Assembly (NCBI RefSeq): GCF_000302455.1
Contig: NZ_AMPO01000001.1
Coordinates: forward strand, 127,001 to 191,000
DNA length: 64,000 nt
Source of the DNA: Methanobacterium formicicum DSM 3637
Lineage (GTDB): Archaea > Methanobacteriota > Methanobacteria > Methanobacteriales > Methanobacteriaceae
Direction: 5' to 3'
The translations under genes were made by a program, and so were the position numbers. Positions 34,799-47,717 of this stretch are shown piece by piece. Positions within the stretch are counted from its first letter, which is position 1. Every line of letters starts with the position of its first letter. The notes under the pieces were generated by a model that saw only the letters and a list, made by a program, of their open reading frames with translations, was not told the DNA's origin and did no database searches.

Positions 34799-35063
34799 TT
34801 AAATCCTCCTAATAAGATTTAACATATTATACTATTTGAACGATTTAATATTTTTGAATTAGTTTGATATTTGAATTGGTTTGTATCTGCATATACTATT
34901 TTATGCTGATTAAATTCGTAGATTAGTATATTTCCTTAGTATATTTCCAGTTAATAATAATTTGCTAATTATAATGATTTTACTCTTTGACAGTGCCATG
35001 ATGATTTCTTAAGGGGTGATCTAAGATTGACCGAACATTCCAATTATTCTAATTATATTCTAA

Positions 35064-35501
35064 TTATTTTTTTTCCAAATTGGGATATTTTTTTAAAGCA
35101 TCCTCTAAGATTTTATGATGATCAAAGGCCAAATTCATCATCATTGCCTCACCAGCTGTAAAACAGGAGACTTCAGCAGCATCAGTATCTGCCATAAGTT
35201 CACCCCCATTCAAATTCGCCAGGAAACACACCGTAATCATGTGCCCCCGGGGATCTCTTTTTGGATCTGAATAAACTCCCAATAACTCTTGAATTTCAAT
35301 AATTGCCCCTGTTTCCTCATTAACTTCCCTTACAACCGCCTCTTCAACGGTTTCCCCATATTCGACAAATCCGCCGGGAAATGCCCATGCACCTTTATAA
35401 GGAGGGTTTTTACGCCTTATGAATATTATTTTCCCATCAAAAGTTGTTATTACTGCATCAACAGTCAATAAAGGATGTTTAAAGCTTGTAATAATGTACA
35501 C
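35064..35501 (-). CDS. Nudix hydrolase
   Basis: 145 residues with a complete Nudix box: [14 protein letters not shown], then REVNEETGA (G-x5-E-x7-REV-x-EE-x-G). The later [16 protein letters not shown] segment is common in ADP-ribose or nucleotide pyrophosphatases. The exact substrate is not known. The start is a GTG at 35501 with GGGAC close upstream. It follows the DUF99 gene with a 169-nt gap. Confidence 0.88.
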   Translation of the reverse strand: MYIITSFKHPLLTVDAVITTFDGKIIFIRRKNPPYKGAWAFPGGFVEYGETVEEAVVREVNEETGAIIEIQELLGVYSDPKRDPRGHMITVCFLANLNGGELMADTDAAEVSCFTAGEAMMMNLAFDHHKILEDALKKYPNLEKK

Positions 35502-35670
35502 GTCCCTTTTTTAATGAAGCTATTACCTGCAGACATACCAAGACAGAACTTTACCGGAACCCCCAATTACCATGAAGTTACTTGTCCATTCCATCTTCAT
35601 GTAGAAAAAGCATGTTTTTGATGCCCTCCCCCAAATCATCTGATAGAATACTCAAATATTACCTGATAGC

Positions 35671-36375
35671 TCAAGCATTTCCTTTAGATTCTCCAGTGGT
35701 TATACCAGCAGCTATGATATGTGCTACCCTGATTGGTTCTGGTATCGCACTGCGGGTTGTGGAAATTTTCACAATCTCACGGGCATCTTCTTCACTGATG
35801 CCACAGAACTGCATGTATACTGGCTCCTGGTTGATATTATCAACTTTATAAATATCCCCTGCTTTAAGGATATTATTCCACCTTTCTTCCCAGTCCGGAA
35901 AATTTTTTAAAGCCCTTTTGATGCGTGGCATATCTGGATACTTGCGCATGATAACTATAACCGGCACTCCAGTTTTCTGAAAGATCTTCTGGATGTTAAC
36001 CACATTAAAGCCACCAAATGTAATGCCATCTAGCATCAGAACCCCCAGCTGTTCCAGGTGTCGGGAGCCATTAACCATCTCAATCAAAGAGCAGGTTGCA
36101 TCAGTGCCATCCACTGTTACCTGTGTGCGGAGCACTCCATCCAACCAATTTCCTGCTCTAAAAAGAGTTCCAACAAGCATGACCTGTTCCCCACTGTGAG
36201 GGGCAAACGGAGCATCATCCACTCCCAGGATTCTAATCTCTGGTTTAATGTTTCTGAACTGCTTGATGGTTTGACACTCTTCTATTTCACTTTTTCTTGG
36301 CTGCTTTTTTGGTGGTTTTCTTGGCTGCTTTTTTAGCTGGTTTTTTGGCCTTCTTCTTTCCTTTAGTTTTTCCAT
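35671..36375 (-). CDS. DUF99-family protein
   Basis: About 234 residues from ATG 36375. The DUF99 core begins at [14 protein letters not shown] and runs to the C-terminus ([31 protein letters not shown]). The role is unknown; the fold has been likened to endonuclease V. No ATG, GTG or TTG lies between rpoL's stop and the core, so the reading frame must open inside rpoL, giving an out-of-frame overlap of about 89 nt that encodes a Lys/Pro-rich lead. Unless a rare start codon is used, the N-terminus is extended. Confidence 0.75.
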   Translation of the reverse strand: MEKLKERRRPKNQLKKQPRKPPKKQPRKSEIEECQTIKQFRNIKPEIRILGVDDAPFAPHSGEQVMLVGTLFRAGNWLDGVLRTQVTVDGTDATCSLIEMVNGSRHLEQLGVLMLDGITFGGFNVVNIQKIFQKTGVPVIVIMRKYPDMPRIKRALKNFPDWEERWNNILKAGDIYKVDNINQEPVYMQFCGISEEDAREIVKISTTRSAIPEPIRVAHIIAAGITTGESKGNA

Positions 36376-36634
36376 CACCATCAGATTCAAGAAGCTCTTT
36401 AAATTCATCACATCGAGATTGTAGAGTTTCAGCTGCAACTTTAAGGGATTTTTTAGGATTTTTACCCCTTAAATAGAGTTTTGGTTCCCCAATAATGGGA
36501 TGTTCAATCACGTATGCAGCAGCTTCCACACCCTTATCTTCCATAAGGGTCTTTCGCAGAGCATTGCAGAGCGTGTGGGTTTCTCCTGTGATTTCTATTT
36601 CTAATTCATTTTTCTTATCAGTTATAATCTTCAT
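36287..36634 (-). CDS. rpoL: RNA polymerase subunit L (Rpb11-like)
   Basis: 115 residues starting [21 protein letters not shown] 6 nt upstream decides this start over a longer frame. The conserved [14 protein letters not shown] and [21 protein letters not shown] identify the Rpb11/Rpb3 dimer fold. It pairs with RpoD in assembly of the polymerase. The last 30 residues are almost only Lys, Ala and Thr, an unusual basic tail. Its start lies one base beyond the csl4 stop, so the two are coupled. Confidence 0.93.
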   Translation of the reverse strand: MKIITDKKNELEIEITGETHTLCNALRKTLMEDKGVEAAAYVIEHPIIGEPKLYLRGKNPKKSLKVAAETLQSRCDEFKELLESDGDGKTKGKKKAKKPAKKAAKKTTKKAAKKK

Positions 36635-36635
36635 T

Positions 36636-37205
36636 TTATCCCTCGTAATCTGAAGAGATGTTTCTGGTCTCTTTTCTGCCACAGTTAGGGCATTTAACTT
36701 CTTTTTTGCCTATTTGTTTCATGAAATGTCGGCAGTTAGTACACATAGCCTTCAAAACGCCCAGTTCAGTTTCAGCAGTGGTTAGATCAGCGTTGTCCAC
36801 TCCCATCACCTTGGTGACCCGGGCTTGTATAAGATCCCCAATATGGAAATCATCAGTTAATTTATCTACATATCCCTTTCTCGCCTGAGAAATATGTATA
36901 GCTCCTAAAAACGTGATCGGAAGACTTCTTTTACTGTTCTTGATTCCTTCTACATCAACTAATGCTCTTTGTCCCCGAACATCTCGTATTTGCCCTAAAA
37001 CTACGTCTCCCTTTTTTAAGATTGCAGGGGATTTTGTTTTGGGAATTATGGATATTTTTTTGTTTTTCTGGTCTATGGTTACTGTTCCCGCCACCAGGGA
37101 CCTGATTTCACCATGGTCATCATAGGTCCATTCTGACGGAAGAAACTCCTCAGTGACTCCTAATGCGTCACCCGGAAGAACGAAATCTCCGTTTTTTGCT
37201 TTCAT
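36636..37205 (-). CDS. csl4: Exosome subunit Csl4
   Basis: 189 residues: N-terminal domain ([25 protein letters not shown]), central S1 domain ([23 protein letters not shown]), and a C-terminal zinc ribbon with CTNC and CPNCG. Csl4 is one of the two RNA-binding cap proteins of the archaeal exosome. TAAATGAGGTGA lies near the ATG. The operon continues into rpoL and DUF99. Confidence 0.93.
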   Translation of the reverse strand: MKAKNGDFVLPGDALGVTEEFLPSEWTYDDHGEIRSLVAGTVTIDQKNKKISIIPKTKSPAILKKGDVVLGQIRDVRGQRALVDVEGIKNSKRSLPITFLGAIHISQARKGYVDKLTDDFHIGDLIQARVTKVMGVDNADLTTAETELGVLKAMCTNCRHFMKQIGKKEVKCPNCGRKETRNISSDYEG

Positions 37206-37798
37206 TTAATTCACCTCATTTAAAAAAACAAGTTTATTGACTAATTCATTGTTTTTTTTGTTTTTTTATCTTTAATATTCAAGAGTGATTTATTCCACTA
37301 ATTCCTATCTTAAAAAATATTCAAATCCCAATCCTCTTGAAAAGATTAACCAATTGCAATCACTAAATATTAATATTGCACATTAAATGTGCACATAATC
37401 ACATTTACATCATAATTTATGATTACAAATATAAAAGGCACCTATTTGATTGGAGAATGGGGGATTAAATAATTATTTGGAATATAAATTGTATGCACAA
37501 TGACCATTAATTTTTCTGTAGTATAATAAGATTAGGTGAACTTGATAACCAAGTAACGGATTTTACATAGATAAATATGGCTTATTGACCATGATTGATT
37601 GAGGATTTAATAAAGTGTGTTATTAAAATGTTGTGATAATTAAATTATGATTTACGATATGATATTTGATGATATTAATTAGGTAATTGGTAATTAATAG
37701 GAATTGGATTGGAAACTTGTGGTAATCCAATTTGTGATAATTTGTTAGATATATAATTTTTTAAAATATATTATGTTATGAATTAATGATTAATGATC
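37206..37798. other. 593-nt AT-rich gap
   Basis: No gene is seen on either strand. A 9-bp inverted repeat, AATTGGATT (37702-37710) and AATCCAATT (37724-37732), could form a hairpin. It lies about 70 nt after the dph2 stop, so it may be part of the dph2 3' end. The csl4 promoter must lie near the left end. Confidence 0.6.
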
Positions 37799-38803
37799 TT
37801 AGTATTTAATCTCATCCATCTGATAATCTTCCCACTCCCTCAACCCCAGAACAATTTCCAACTCTTGAGGAGTTAATAGGGGCTTTTTATACATTTTAGA
37901 GTCATCAATCGCTATTCTAGGACATGCTGTCACTATGAATGCATCTAAATCCATGTAGGGCAATAAACTGGGAGGATTTATTTCATCCAGAAGTATCAGA
38001 TACGCTTCCCTGCCTTCATTATATATCATCTTCTTTAAATCTTTTGCCAAGTCCAATCGGCATTGACCTTTCTTAGAAGATATGAGTATTCCAAATTTTT
38101 TAGCTTCTGTGGCCTTTGTTATGCGGGCGAATCGTATTCTGAGAATTCTATCAGTGAATTCATCAATATCTCTCACCTGGTTAAGGTAGGGGTCAGCTAT
38201 AACCACTGGCTTTTGGGTGGAGAGTTTTATACCCAGGGGATGGAAGTTACCACTGCCCAGGTAAAGAAAGGCATCCACTGGAAGATCCTGAACTGATGAA
38301 AAATTACACCCCAATACCTGGCCTTTCAATGTTCCTGCACCCTCCTTCATGAGAACTTGCTTGCCATGTTCCTCCAGAAACTGTGCAGCATCTTCCAGAA
38401 GATGCAAATGCTGGGTAGTGGTCACCAGACCGATCTTTTCCTTTCCTTCAAGACTTTCAAGTGCTCTTTTTAAAATCTCCAAAGATCCCAACTGATAGTG
38501 GGCTTCCACAAAAAGAGTGGGAACATTATAATCAATAGGAAGCGGCGTATGCCCAAAATGCACCAGTAAATCCACTATTCCAGCCATTTCCATATCAGAG
38601 AGATCACAGGCACCATAGCAAGGATCACCAGATATTAAAACCAATGCTCCTGTTTCATTTTCGATCCGGCTAGCTAGTTCCGTTGCATGGACCTTTAAAC
38701 CTTCAGGAAACTGCAAACCTACGACTTCTGCCTTTGTTTCCCTGATTTTATCCAGTACCTGGTCGATTTTAAATTGGTAACTTGTCATGATTCTAAAATC
38801 CAT
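37799..38803 (-). CDS. dph2: Diphthamide synthase Dph2
   Basis: 334 residues. The three cluster-binding Cys fit [16 protein letters not shown] and [10 protein letters not shown], one in each of three similar domains. Archaeal Dph2 is a homodimeric, noncanonical radical SAM enzyme that moves the 3-amino-3-carboxypropyl group of SAM to the His of elongation factor 2, the first diphthamide step. ATG 38788 (MTSYQFK) is an alternative start. The upstream neighbour on the same strand is a phosphoribosyltransferase. Confidence 0.92.
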   Translation of the reverse strand: MDFRIMTSYQFKIDQVLDKIRETKAEVVGLQFPEGLKVHATELASRIENETGALVLISGDPCYGACDLSDMEMAGIVDLLVHFGHTPLPIDYNVPTLFVEAHYQLGSLEILKRALESLEGKEKIGLVTTTQHLHLLEDAAQFLEEHGKQVLMKEGAGTLKGQVLGCNFSSVQDLPVDAFLYLGSGNFHPLGIKLSTQKPVVIADPYLNQVRDIDEFTDRILRIRFARITKATEAKKFGILISSKKGQCRLDLAKDLKKMIYNEGREAYLILLDEINPPSLLPYMDLDAFIVTACPRIAIDDSKMYKKPLLTPQELEIVLGLREWEDYQMDEIKY

Positions 38804-38833
38804 TTATTTGATTTAATGAGAAAATATTAAGCT

Positions 38834-39412
<579 letters not shown>

Positions 39413-40022
39413 TTTACCACCAATTAAACACGCAAAATCCATGAAATCAAATGTTTACTATTTTACTCGAATTTCAGTATAAAAGATTATCTAACTTTTA
39501 TATCTAACTTCTGTATATTCTAATACTTCAAACAATCCTGGGCAACCAGTAGTTTGCAACTTTAAAAACTATTATTTGGACTTTGAATACAATTATAAGC
39601 CCATAAATTACCCAAATTAATCTAAGTTGAAACCAATATATATGATCTGATAATGGTTTAAAATAGTTTCAAGTGTATTATCAATAATTATACTAATCAG
39701 TATAATATTTTATAACATTCGAATTTTAATTTAATTATTATAACACAACTTAGTTATTATACACAAATTAGTTATAATGAAACGGATAAACCAATTCCAA
39801 ATTATTTTATAATTTATATATATTAAATTTAGATGTATAACTTAAGTGAATTTTATAGAAATTTTCATAGAATCTAAAGGCAATGATTGGTTTTATTCCT
39901 TAAAAAATGTGAAATATGCCCTTGATTTTATGAAAACCAACTTAAATACAGACATTGAAAAAATAACAAATAACACAACATAATTAAGATGATTAAAAAG
40001 ATTAGGACGTGGTGATGCGATC
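39413..40022. other. 610-nt AT-rich gap between divergent genes
   Basis: No gene, tRNA or clear repeat seen. Short ATAATTATAC-like words recur around 39680-39780. Promoters for hpt (minus) and srp54 (plus) must lie here. Confidence 0.55.
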
Positions 40023-41354
<1,332 letters not shown>

Positions 41355-41655
41355 CATCTGTCAACTTATTTTAACAGGTAGTTAACAGGTATAACTAATT
41401 TTAACTAATCCGAATGAGAATATTACCCTGACCAATCCAAACAATGCTAACCGGTCAATCCAATAGTCTGCAGGGTTAATCCAGATGAACTAAGTTCACC
41501 AATCTAAAAAAAATACTAATTTAAATCAATTCTACTAAAAAATTCATTGAAAGCTCATCACATCGTTATTGCATACAATTCAAATCCATTGCGTAATTTT
41601 TAACCATTAAATCATTAAAATAACCTAAATAAATTCATTTCAGGATAGATCTACC
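41355..41655. other. 301-nt gap
   Basis: Spacer between srp54 and pus10 with no further gene. It holds no clear T tract; the pus10 promoter is probably in the AT-rich right half. Confidence 0.45.
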
Positions 41656-42876
41656 ATGAAAAATGTTAAAGAACAGGCCCAGAAAATAATTGATACCACC
41701 CACGGGAACATTTGCAACCGTTGCCTTGGCAGGAATTTTTATCCACAAGTTTCAGGGAATGATAATCATGAACGAGGTGCTTATCTAAAAGATATTCTTA
41801 ACACAGCTGAGGAAATCCCTGAAAAGGGTGAAGCCTGCTATGTTTGTGGAGACATTTTTAGGGAACTGGAAGATATCCTGGAGAGAATAATCAATACTAT
41901 CCATGATTCTGGAGTTGAATTTGAAACATTCCTGGTAGGTTGTCGTCTGCCTCCTGAAATCCTGGAGAAAGAGAAAAAAATACAGAATGAAATCGGATCT
42001 GAAAATGATAGTCTTAAAAAAGAGATTAACCGGGAGTTAGGTAAAGAATTAGAACTCCGTCTGGAGAAAGAAGTGGATTTTGATAATCCTAACTTGGTGA
42101 TTATGATGGACTTTGCCAACAACCAAGTGGATCTTCAAATAAATCCCTTGTTCATTGAAGGCAGATACCGAAAACTGATAAGAGGCATTCCCCAAACCAG
42201 GTGGCCCTGCCGAAAATGCAGAGGAAAGGGATGCAAAAAGTGTGATTTCACCGGGAAAATGTACCCTGAATCTGTGGAAGAGTTGATGGCAGAAACAGTT
42301 TTAAAGGCAACAGAAGGTCAAGAATCCAAATTTCACGGTGCAGGTAGGGAAGACATTGATGTGAGAATGCTGGGCAGAGGACGACCATTCGTATTAGAGA
42401 TAAAAGAGCCGAAGATCCGCGAATTGAACTTGGAAGAGTTAACATCCAAAATAAACGAGTACTGCCAGGGAAAAGTAGAGGTTCTTGATTTAAAAATGGT
42501 GAGTAAGGATCGCAGAAGTGGTATTAAAGCATCTTCCACAGAGACCTATAAAATTTACCGTGCACTGGTAGAACTGGATCAGGAAACTGATGAAGAGAAA
42601 TTAAATGCCTTAAATTCTCTTAATATTATAAAACAACGTACTCCTATTCGAGTTTCACACCGAAGAGCAGATAAAATCCGTACCAGGGAAGTGAAGGAGA
42701 TTCAAGTTAAAATGCTGGATTCCAGTCATCTGGAGTTGGTTGTTAATTGTGAAGGGGGATTATATATCAAAGAACTTATATCTGGGGATGAAGATAGAAC
42801 ACAGCCCAGTGTAACTTCCCTTTTGGGTATAAATGCCAAGTGTGTAGAGCTGGATGTGTTGGAAGTTAACATTTAA
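41656..42876 (+). CDS. pus10: tRNA pseudouridine synthase Pus10
   Basis: 406 residues. The N-terminus has a zinc site made of CNRCLGRNF and CYVCGD, followed by a THUMP-like region, then the catalytic domain with the likely catalytic Asp in [20 protein letters not shown]. It makes pseudouridine 54 and 55 in archaeal t[27 protein letters not shown] before the catalytic Asp (at about residues 187-210) is typical of the family. Alone between srp54 and L21e. Confidence 0.92.
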   Translation: MKNVKEQAQKIIDTTHGNICNRCLGRNFYPQVSGNDNHERGAYLKDILNTAEEIPEKGEACYVCGDIFRELEDILERIINTIHDSGVEFETFLVGCRLPPEILEKEKKIQNEIGSENDSLKKEINRELGKELELRLEKEVDFDNPNLVIMMDFANNQVDLQINPLFIEGRYRKLIRGIPQTRWPCRKCRGKGCKKCDFTGKMYPESVEELMAETVLKATEGQESKFHGAGREDIDVRMLGRGRPFVLEIKEPKIRELNLEELTSKINEYCQGKVEVLDLKMVSKDRRSGIKASSTETYKIYRALVELDQETDEEKLNALNSLNIIKQRTPIRVSHRRADKIRTREVKEIQVKMLDSSHLELVVNCEGGLYIKELISGDEDRTQPSVTSLLGINAKCVELDVLEVNI

Positions 42877-43179
42877 ATGAGTGGAAGGATAGTTTTATAA
42901 ACTCCGTCACATCATAAATAATTTTAATCGATTTACCAAGGAGCCATAACCACATCGAGATTCATACGAATTTTATCTTAAATTGTAAGTTAAGCTCTGT
43001 GAGAAATAATATCATAAAATTAACAAATTGTGCCTGGGCAAATCCCCTGAATAGAGCAGATAATCTATATTATCCAATAACTCCGATGGAATCAGGATAC
43101 TCATATAACAGGCAATTTGAAGTAAATTTAATAGCTAAATTTAATTAACCCATTTCTTATGGAAGTGGAGGTTTTGAAA
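42877..43179. other. 303-nt gap upstream of the L21e operon
   Basis: Slightly less AT-rich than other gaps. No C/D-box or H/ACA pattern was found that is good enough to call an sRNA. It should hold the promoter for rpl21e-rpoF. Confidence 0.45.
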
Positions 43180-43473
<294 letters not shown>

Positions 43474-43478
43474 TGGGG

Positions 43479-43820
43479 ATGATTGGGAAAAAAGTTCTTG
43501 AAACCGATCCAATACCCCTGGTTAAAGTTAAACCACTCCTAGAAGAGCGAGAAACAGTTCACGAACTCAGTTATGAACAGAATCTGGCCCTGGATCATGT
43601 CACCAAATTCTCCAAAATATCCGTAGATAATGCAGAGAAGCTGGTTGGTGAACTGGAAGAGATCATCAAAAAGACCCAAGCCATAAAAATAGCAGATGTC
43701 ATGCCAGAAGATATGGATGACATGCGACTTATTTTCGCCAAGGAAAGGGGATCCCATAAAAAGGAAGAAATGGAGAATATACTTAAAATAGTTAGTAAAT
43801 ACAGGGAAGAAGAAGAATAA
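43479..43820 (+). CDS. rpoF: RNA polymerase subunit F (Rpb4-like)
   Basis: 113 residues from ATG 43479, which is 8 nt after AGGAG (43466-43470). ATG 43473 and GTG 43470 are also in frame but too close to that site. VKPLLEERE, LALDHVTKFSKI and the helical ending LRLIFAKERGS-type segment (MRLIFAKERG) mark the Rpb4/RpoF family. It forms the polymerase stalk with RpoE. Coupled to rpl21e. Confidence 0.92.
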   Translation: MIGKKVLETDPIPLVKVKPLLEERETVHELSYEQNLALDHVTKFSKISVDNAEKLVGELEEIIKKTQAIKIADVMPEDMDDMRLIFAKERGSHKKEEMENILKIVSKYREEEE

Positions 43821-43959
43821 AAAACTTTTTAAAACCCTTTTTCCTTTGAATTATTGCCTATTTACAGTTTATGGGATATGGACATCGGCTGAAGTTTCGC
43901 TTTGTTAGTGAACGGATTAATGTAATATTAAAATTATAATTAATTATCAGGGTGGTCAA

Positions 43960-44538
<579 letters not shown>

Positions 44539-44541
44539 ATA

Positions 44542-44568
44542 TTTTTTTTAAACTAAATTCCTTTTTTT
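44542..44568 (+). terminator. T-rich tract after the DUF655 gene
   Basis: Two runs of T (TTTTTTTT and TTTTTTT) lie between the DUF655 stop and ksgA. They may end transcription or act as a weak stop within the cluster. Confidence 0.35.
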
Positions 44569-44598
44569 AAATGATATAGGAATTGGAAGATTAAGGAA

Positions 44599-45453
44599 AT
44601 GTTGGCACAAGAAACCTCCCAGCTGTTAAAAAAGCATCAAATAAGGTTAGATCGGAGGAAAGGCCAAAATTACCTCACCAATGATCATATTTTAGCCAAA
44701 ATTATCGAAAATGCCCAGCTCAATGATTCAGATGTGGTCCTGGAGATCGGAGCCGGTATTGGCACATTAACACTCCCACTGGCTGAAAAATCTAGTAAAG
44801 TAGTCGCTTTTGAGCAGGATAAACGAATAGTTCGGGTTCTCAGGGAAAGGCTCCATGAACTGGGAATATCCAATGTGGAAGTTATGGAGGGCGATGCTAC
44901 AAAAATGGAGTTCCCTTATTTTAACAAAGTAGTTTCCAATTTACCCTACCAGATATCATCACCCATAACATTCAAACTCCTCAATTACAACTTTGATTAC
45001 GCTATTTTAATGTACCAACTGGAATTCGCCCAGAGAATGGTAGCCCAACCCGGGGAATCCAATTATTCCCGCCTGTCAGTGATGATGAACCTGTGCACAC
45101 ACACAGAACTTCTTTTTAATGTCCCCAAGAATGCTTTTCTACCCCCACCCAGAATTTCCTCAGCTGTAATCAAGTTAACACCCAAAAAAAATCCACAGGC
45201 AGATAAATTCTTTGCTAATACTTGCAGAGCATTGTTCCAGCATAAAAAAAAGAAATCAGGAAAGGCTTTACTTCAATCTTTCCATGAAATATCCGACCTA
45301 AACCTGGATCGAACTACTATCCGGGATCTAATCTTGAAACTGGATCCTGAACTCACTGAGGAAAGGGTTTTTAAGTTGAATGAGAAAGAAATTTTAACAA
45401 TTTCCAGAGAACTTAAAGAGTTAATGGAGGGATATGATGAAAAAAATGGGTGA
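44599..45453 (+). CDS. rsmA: 16S rRNA dimethyladenosine transferase KsgA/Dim1
   Basis: 284 residues. Motifs: QNYLTNDHILAKI, SAM loop VVLEIGAGIGTLTL, EQDKRIVRVL, VVSNLPYQISSPI (the NLPY catalytic motif) and the C-terminal helical domain. It dimethylates two adenines in the helix 45 loop of 16S rRNA. AAGGAA lies before the ATG. The next gene starts inside its 3' end. Confidence 0.95.
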   Translation: MLAQETSQLLKKHQIRLDRRKGQNYLTNDHILAKIIENAQLNDSDVVLEIGAGIGTLTLPLAEKSSKVVAFEQDKRIVRVLRERLHELGISNVEVMEGDATKMEFPYFNKVVSNLPYQISSPITFKLLNYNFDYAILMYQLEFAQRMVAQPGESNYSRLSVMMNLCTHTELLFNVPKNAFLPPPRISSAVIKLTPKKNPQADKFFANTCRALFQHKKKKSGKALLQSFHEISDLNLDRTTIRDLILKLDPELTEERVFKLNEKEILTISRELKELMEGYDEKNG

Positions 45454-45832
45454 TGAAAACAATAATGATACGGATGGAACTGAGAAGGATGTAATCCTAA
45501 AAGATAGGAATAAAATCACTGCAATAAACCCTTTTCAACTATTTCAGAATGAATTTCCGGAATTAGCAGGACGTTTCAATGACCTGGTGGATGCCCAGCG
45601 TTCTCTTAAAGGAATGGATCCCAAGACCAAACAACTGGTCAATATAGCTATCCAAACTGCAAAATGTAACCCTATGGGAGTTAAAATGCATGCACAGATG
45701 GCCAAAAGTCAGGGAGCATCCAGAGACGAGATTTTAGGAGCAGTGGTTATGAATCTTCACCTTTCAGGATTGTCAAATGTGCTGGATTGCCTTCCCACTG
45801 CCCTGGAAGGTTTGGAATCTGTGAAAAAATAA
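45437..45832 (+). CDS. CMD/AhpD-like family protein
   Basis: About 131 residues. DAQRSLKGMDPKTKQLVNIAIQTAKC and HAQMAKSQGASRDEILGAVVMNLHLSG follow the CMD fold, with one Cys and a His further on (CNPMGVKMH) in place of CxxC. Its start overlaps the end of ksgA by 17-20 nt; GGAGG (45426-45430) suits ATG 45437 (6 nt) better than 45434 (3 nt). Function unknown; compare the paralog at 13588. Confidence 0.8.
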   Translation: MKKMGDENNNDTDGTEKDVILKDRNKITAINPFQLFQNEFPELAGRFNDLVDAQRSLKGMDPKTKQLVNIAIQTAKCNPMGVKMHAQMAKSQGASRDEILGAVVMNLHLSGLSNVLDCLPTALEGLESVKK

Positions 45833-45991
45833 GCTCAAGCCCCCTAATAACTCAATTAACCTTATTAAAACTATTAAAAACAAAAGAATATTAAAAATAT
45901 TTATTAAAAATACCTTTAAAATCATTTTCATTCATAGAATTTAAAATGATATAATTCATACGAATCAAGCTACTAACTTTGAGGATTAAAG

Positions 45992-46588
45992 ATGTTAGAT
46001 TACAATGGAATTCATTACAAAACCCATCCTGAAGTATACGAACCTGCTGAAGACACTTTTCTCCTTGCAGAAAACCTTCAAGTGGAAAGAAAGCACCGGG
46101 TGCTTGAAATAGGAACCGGGACTGGAATTGTGACAATAACTGTTTCCAGACAATGCAGGACAGTTGTAGCAACTGATATCAATCCCCATGCCATTAAATG
46201 TGCCACCCACAATATTATCAACAACAAGGCCTATAACGTGGAGATTAAAGAAGGAGACCTGTTTGAACCGGTTTCTGATGAGAAATTCGACTTAATATTA
46301 TTCAATACACCCTACCTTCCCACTTCCGAAGAGGAAAGGGTTGATGATGAACTGGAAGCTGCATGGGACGGTGGTGTAGATGGTAGAAAAGTCATAGACC
46401 GTTTTCTGGATGAATTAATTGATCACCTTAATCCTGAGGGAACAGTCCAGCTAGTGCAATCTTCTTTATCAGATAACGATAAAACCCTAAAAAAATTAAA
46501 TGACATTGGTATGGATGCATCGATAACTGCCCGTGAAAAGCATTTCTTCGAAGAAGTGGTGGTTATAACGGGAAAATTAAAAATATAA
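45992..46588 (+). CDS. HemK/PrmC-type methyltransferase (probable release-factor glutamine methyltransferase)
   Basis: 198 residues. VYEPAEDTFLLAENL, SAM loop VLEIGTGTGIVTI, and NTPYLP as a variant of the NPPY motif that binds the amide nitrogen of Gln. Short length and the lack of an N-terminal domain fit the HemK2/Mtq2 group, which methylates the GGQ Gln of aRF1 in archaea and eukaryotes. Substrate inferred from family. It ends the plus-strand cluster and is convergent with the next gene. Confidence 0.85.
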   Translation: MLDYNGIHYKTHPEVYEPAEDTFLLAENLQVERKHRVLEIGTGTGIVTITVSRQCRTVVATDINPHAIKCATHNIINNKAYNVEIKEGDLFEPVSDEKFDLILFNTPYLPTSEEERVDDELEAAWDGGVDGRKVIDRFLDELIDHLNPEGTVQLVQSSLSDNDKTLKKLNDIGMDASITAREKHFFEEVVVITGKLKI

Positions 46589-46610
46589 CTTTATCTATAA
46601 CCATTAGGTC

Positions 46611-46640
46611 TTTTTTATCTTTTTTTATTATCTTTTTTAT
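46611..46640. terminator. T-rich tract between convergent genes
   Basis: Three runs of T (TTTTTTATC, TTTTTTTATTATC, TTTTTTAT) follow the HemK-type gene; the A run behind them may serve the opposite strand. Confidence 0.45.
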
Positions 46641-46646
46641 AAAAAA

Positions 46647-47681
46647 TTAAACCCACACTTTAAAAACAAAATAGCAAACTTGTGGAGCTAAATACTCAAC
46701 TTTAACCTTTTCATAAGGAGTTCCCTTAGGAAATCCGGCTAGATAAGTATTAAAGGATTTATCAGGATTTCCAGATGAATATACATGTAACCAAAGCACA
46801 ACAGTACTGTTATTGCCCATAATTTCCTTTATTTTGCCATTGACTAGGATTGGGTTGTTTTGGAATAATTGGGCATTTTCTGTTAGGTTTTCTGGCCGGT
46901 CCATCTCCCAGACTGCTGATGGATCTTTTACACGATCCGAATCAGTCATTATATAAAAATCAGTTGAATTTAACATTGTTTGATTTACTCGAAAAGGGTA
47001 ACATATCCACCCTGCTTTCACATTTCTATAATCCACATTTGAATGTGACAAATTCCCATTTACACCAGAATGTGGACATTTTTCACCTAACTGTTTCTGT
47101 TGGGATAATTGAAAGGATTCCTGGGCATTGATAAAGACCAGTATACTGGTATCAAAGTAATTACAAAGAACTGTACGGTTTTCCACCATTATTTCTGTAG
47201 AATCAGGGTTGTCACCCATATTCTTCACGAATATTGGTTCTGAAGATGTGTTTACCGGGTAAATAACCATAGAAGATTTATAATATGAGGGAATTACATG
47301 TCCCACCATTAATTCATCATAACTTTCTTTAAGGCGGTTTATCTTCCGAATACTTAGAACATCGGCATGAGTTTTCACATTGGACGCGTTCATGTCAGCC
47401 AATCCAGGTGTAACCCCACCCAAATCATATAATTCTTCCCAATTTTCTGGAGATCCAGGTGTTTTCACCAGCATATCTGCACCGGAGATAGTAATTCTTT
47501 CCAGAGAATTTCCATAGGCATAATCCTCCATTTTTGAACCAACAACGTCCAGGGCATTTGCTGAAACTCCCAATATGACTGTTATTATCACAAGCGCCAG
47601 CATTAAATCCATTGAAAATACCATTCCCTGCTTATCTTCAGTAAATTGATTTTTAGACATTTTATCACTGGAATCATTCAA
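46647..47681 (-). CDS. N-terminally anchored surface protein, pilin-like start
   Basis: 344 residues. After a charged lead of about 18 residues comes GMVFSMDLMLALVIITVILG, a pilin-like hydrophobic helix, then a large domain that should be outside the cell, with Asn-x-Thr/Ser sequons (NASN, NTSS, NRTV, NLTE) fitting archaeal N-glycosylation. Two Cys in the middle. ATG 47660 (MSKNQF) is a possible start. It lies 36 nt after a gene of the same design, so the two form an operon. Family not recognised; pseudopilin-like secretion proteins are the closest guess. Confidence 0.65.
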   Translation of the reverse strand: MNDSSDKMSKNQFTEDKQGMVFSMDLMLALVIITVILGVSANALDVVGSKMEDYAYGNSLERITISGADMLVKTPGSPENWEELYDLGGVTPGLADMNASNVKTHADVLSIRKINRLKESYDELMVGHVIPSYYKSSMVIYPVNTSSEPIFVKNMGDNPDSTEIMVENRTVLCNYFDTSILVFINAQESFQLSQQKQLGEKCPHSGVNGNLSHSNVDYRNVKAGWICYPFRVNQTMLNSTDFYIMTDSDRVKDPSAVWEMDRPENLTENAQLFQNNPILVNGKIKEIMGNNSTVVLWLHVYSSGNPDKSFNTYLAGFPKGTPYEKVKVEYLAPQVCYFVFKVWV

Positions 47682-47717
47682 TATCTTAATTTCAATCTAG
47701 AAGTCTCGTATTCAATT

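Noticed and set aside
35578..35655. 25-codon frame (TTG start, AGGT 5 nt upstream) just after the DUF99 stop
   Set aside because: Context is suggestive, but the frame is very short, starts with TTG and shows no recognisable feature.
37702..37732. Hairpin as a rho-independent terminator or riboswitch
   Set aside because: Only a 9-bp AT-rich stem with a 13-nt loop, and no following T tract in the right direction.
42877..43179. C/D-box small RNA in the gap before L21e
   Set aside because: Short GATG and CTGA words occur, but not in a full C-D-C'-D' order with normal spacing.
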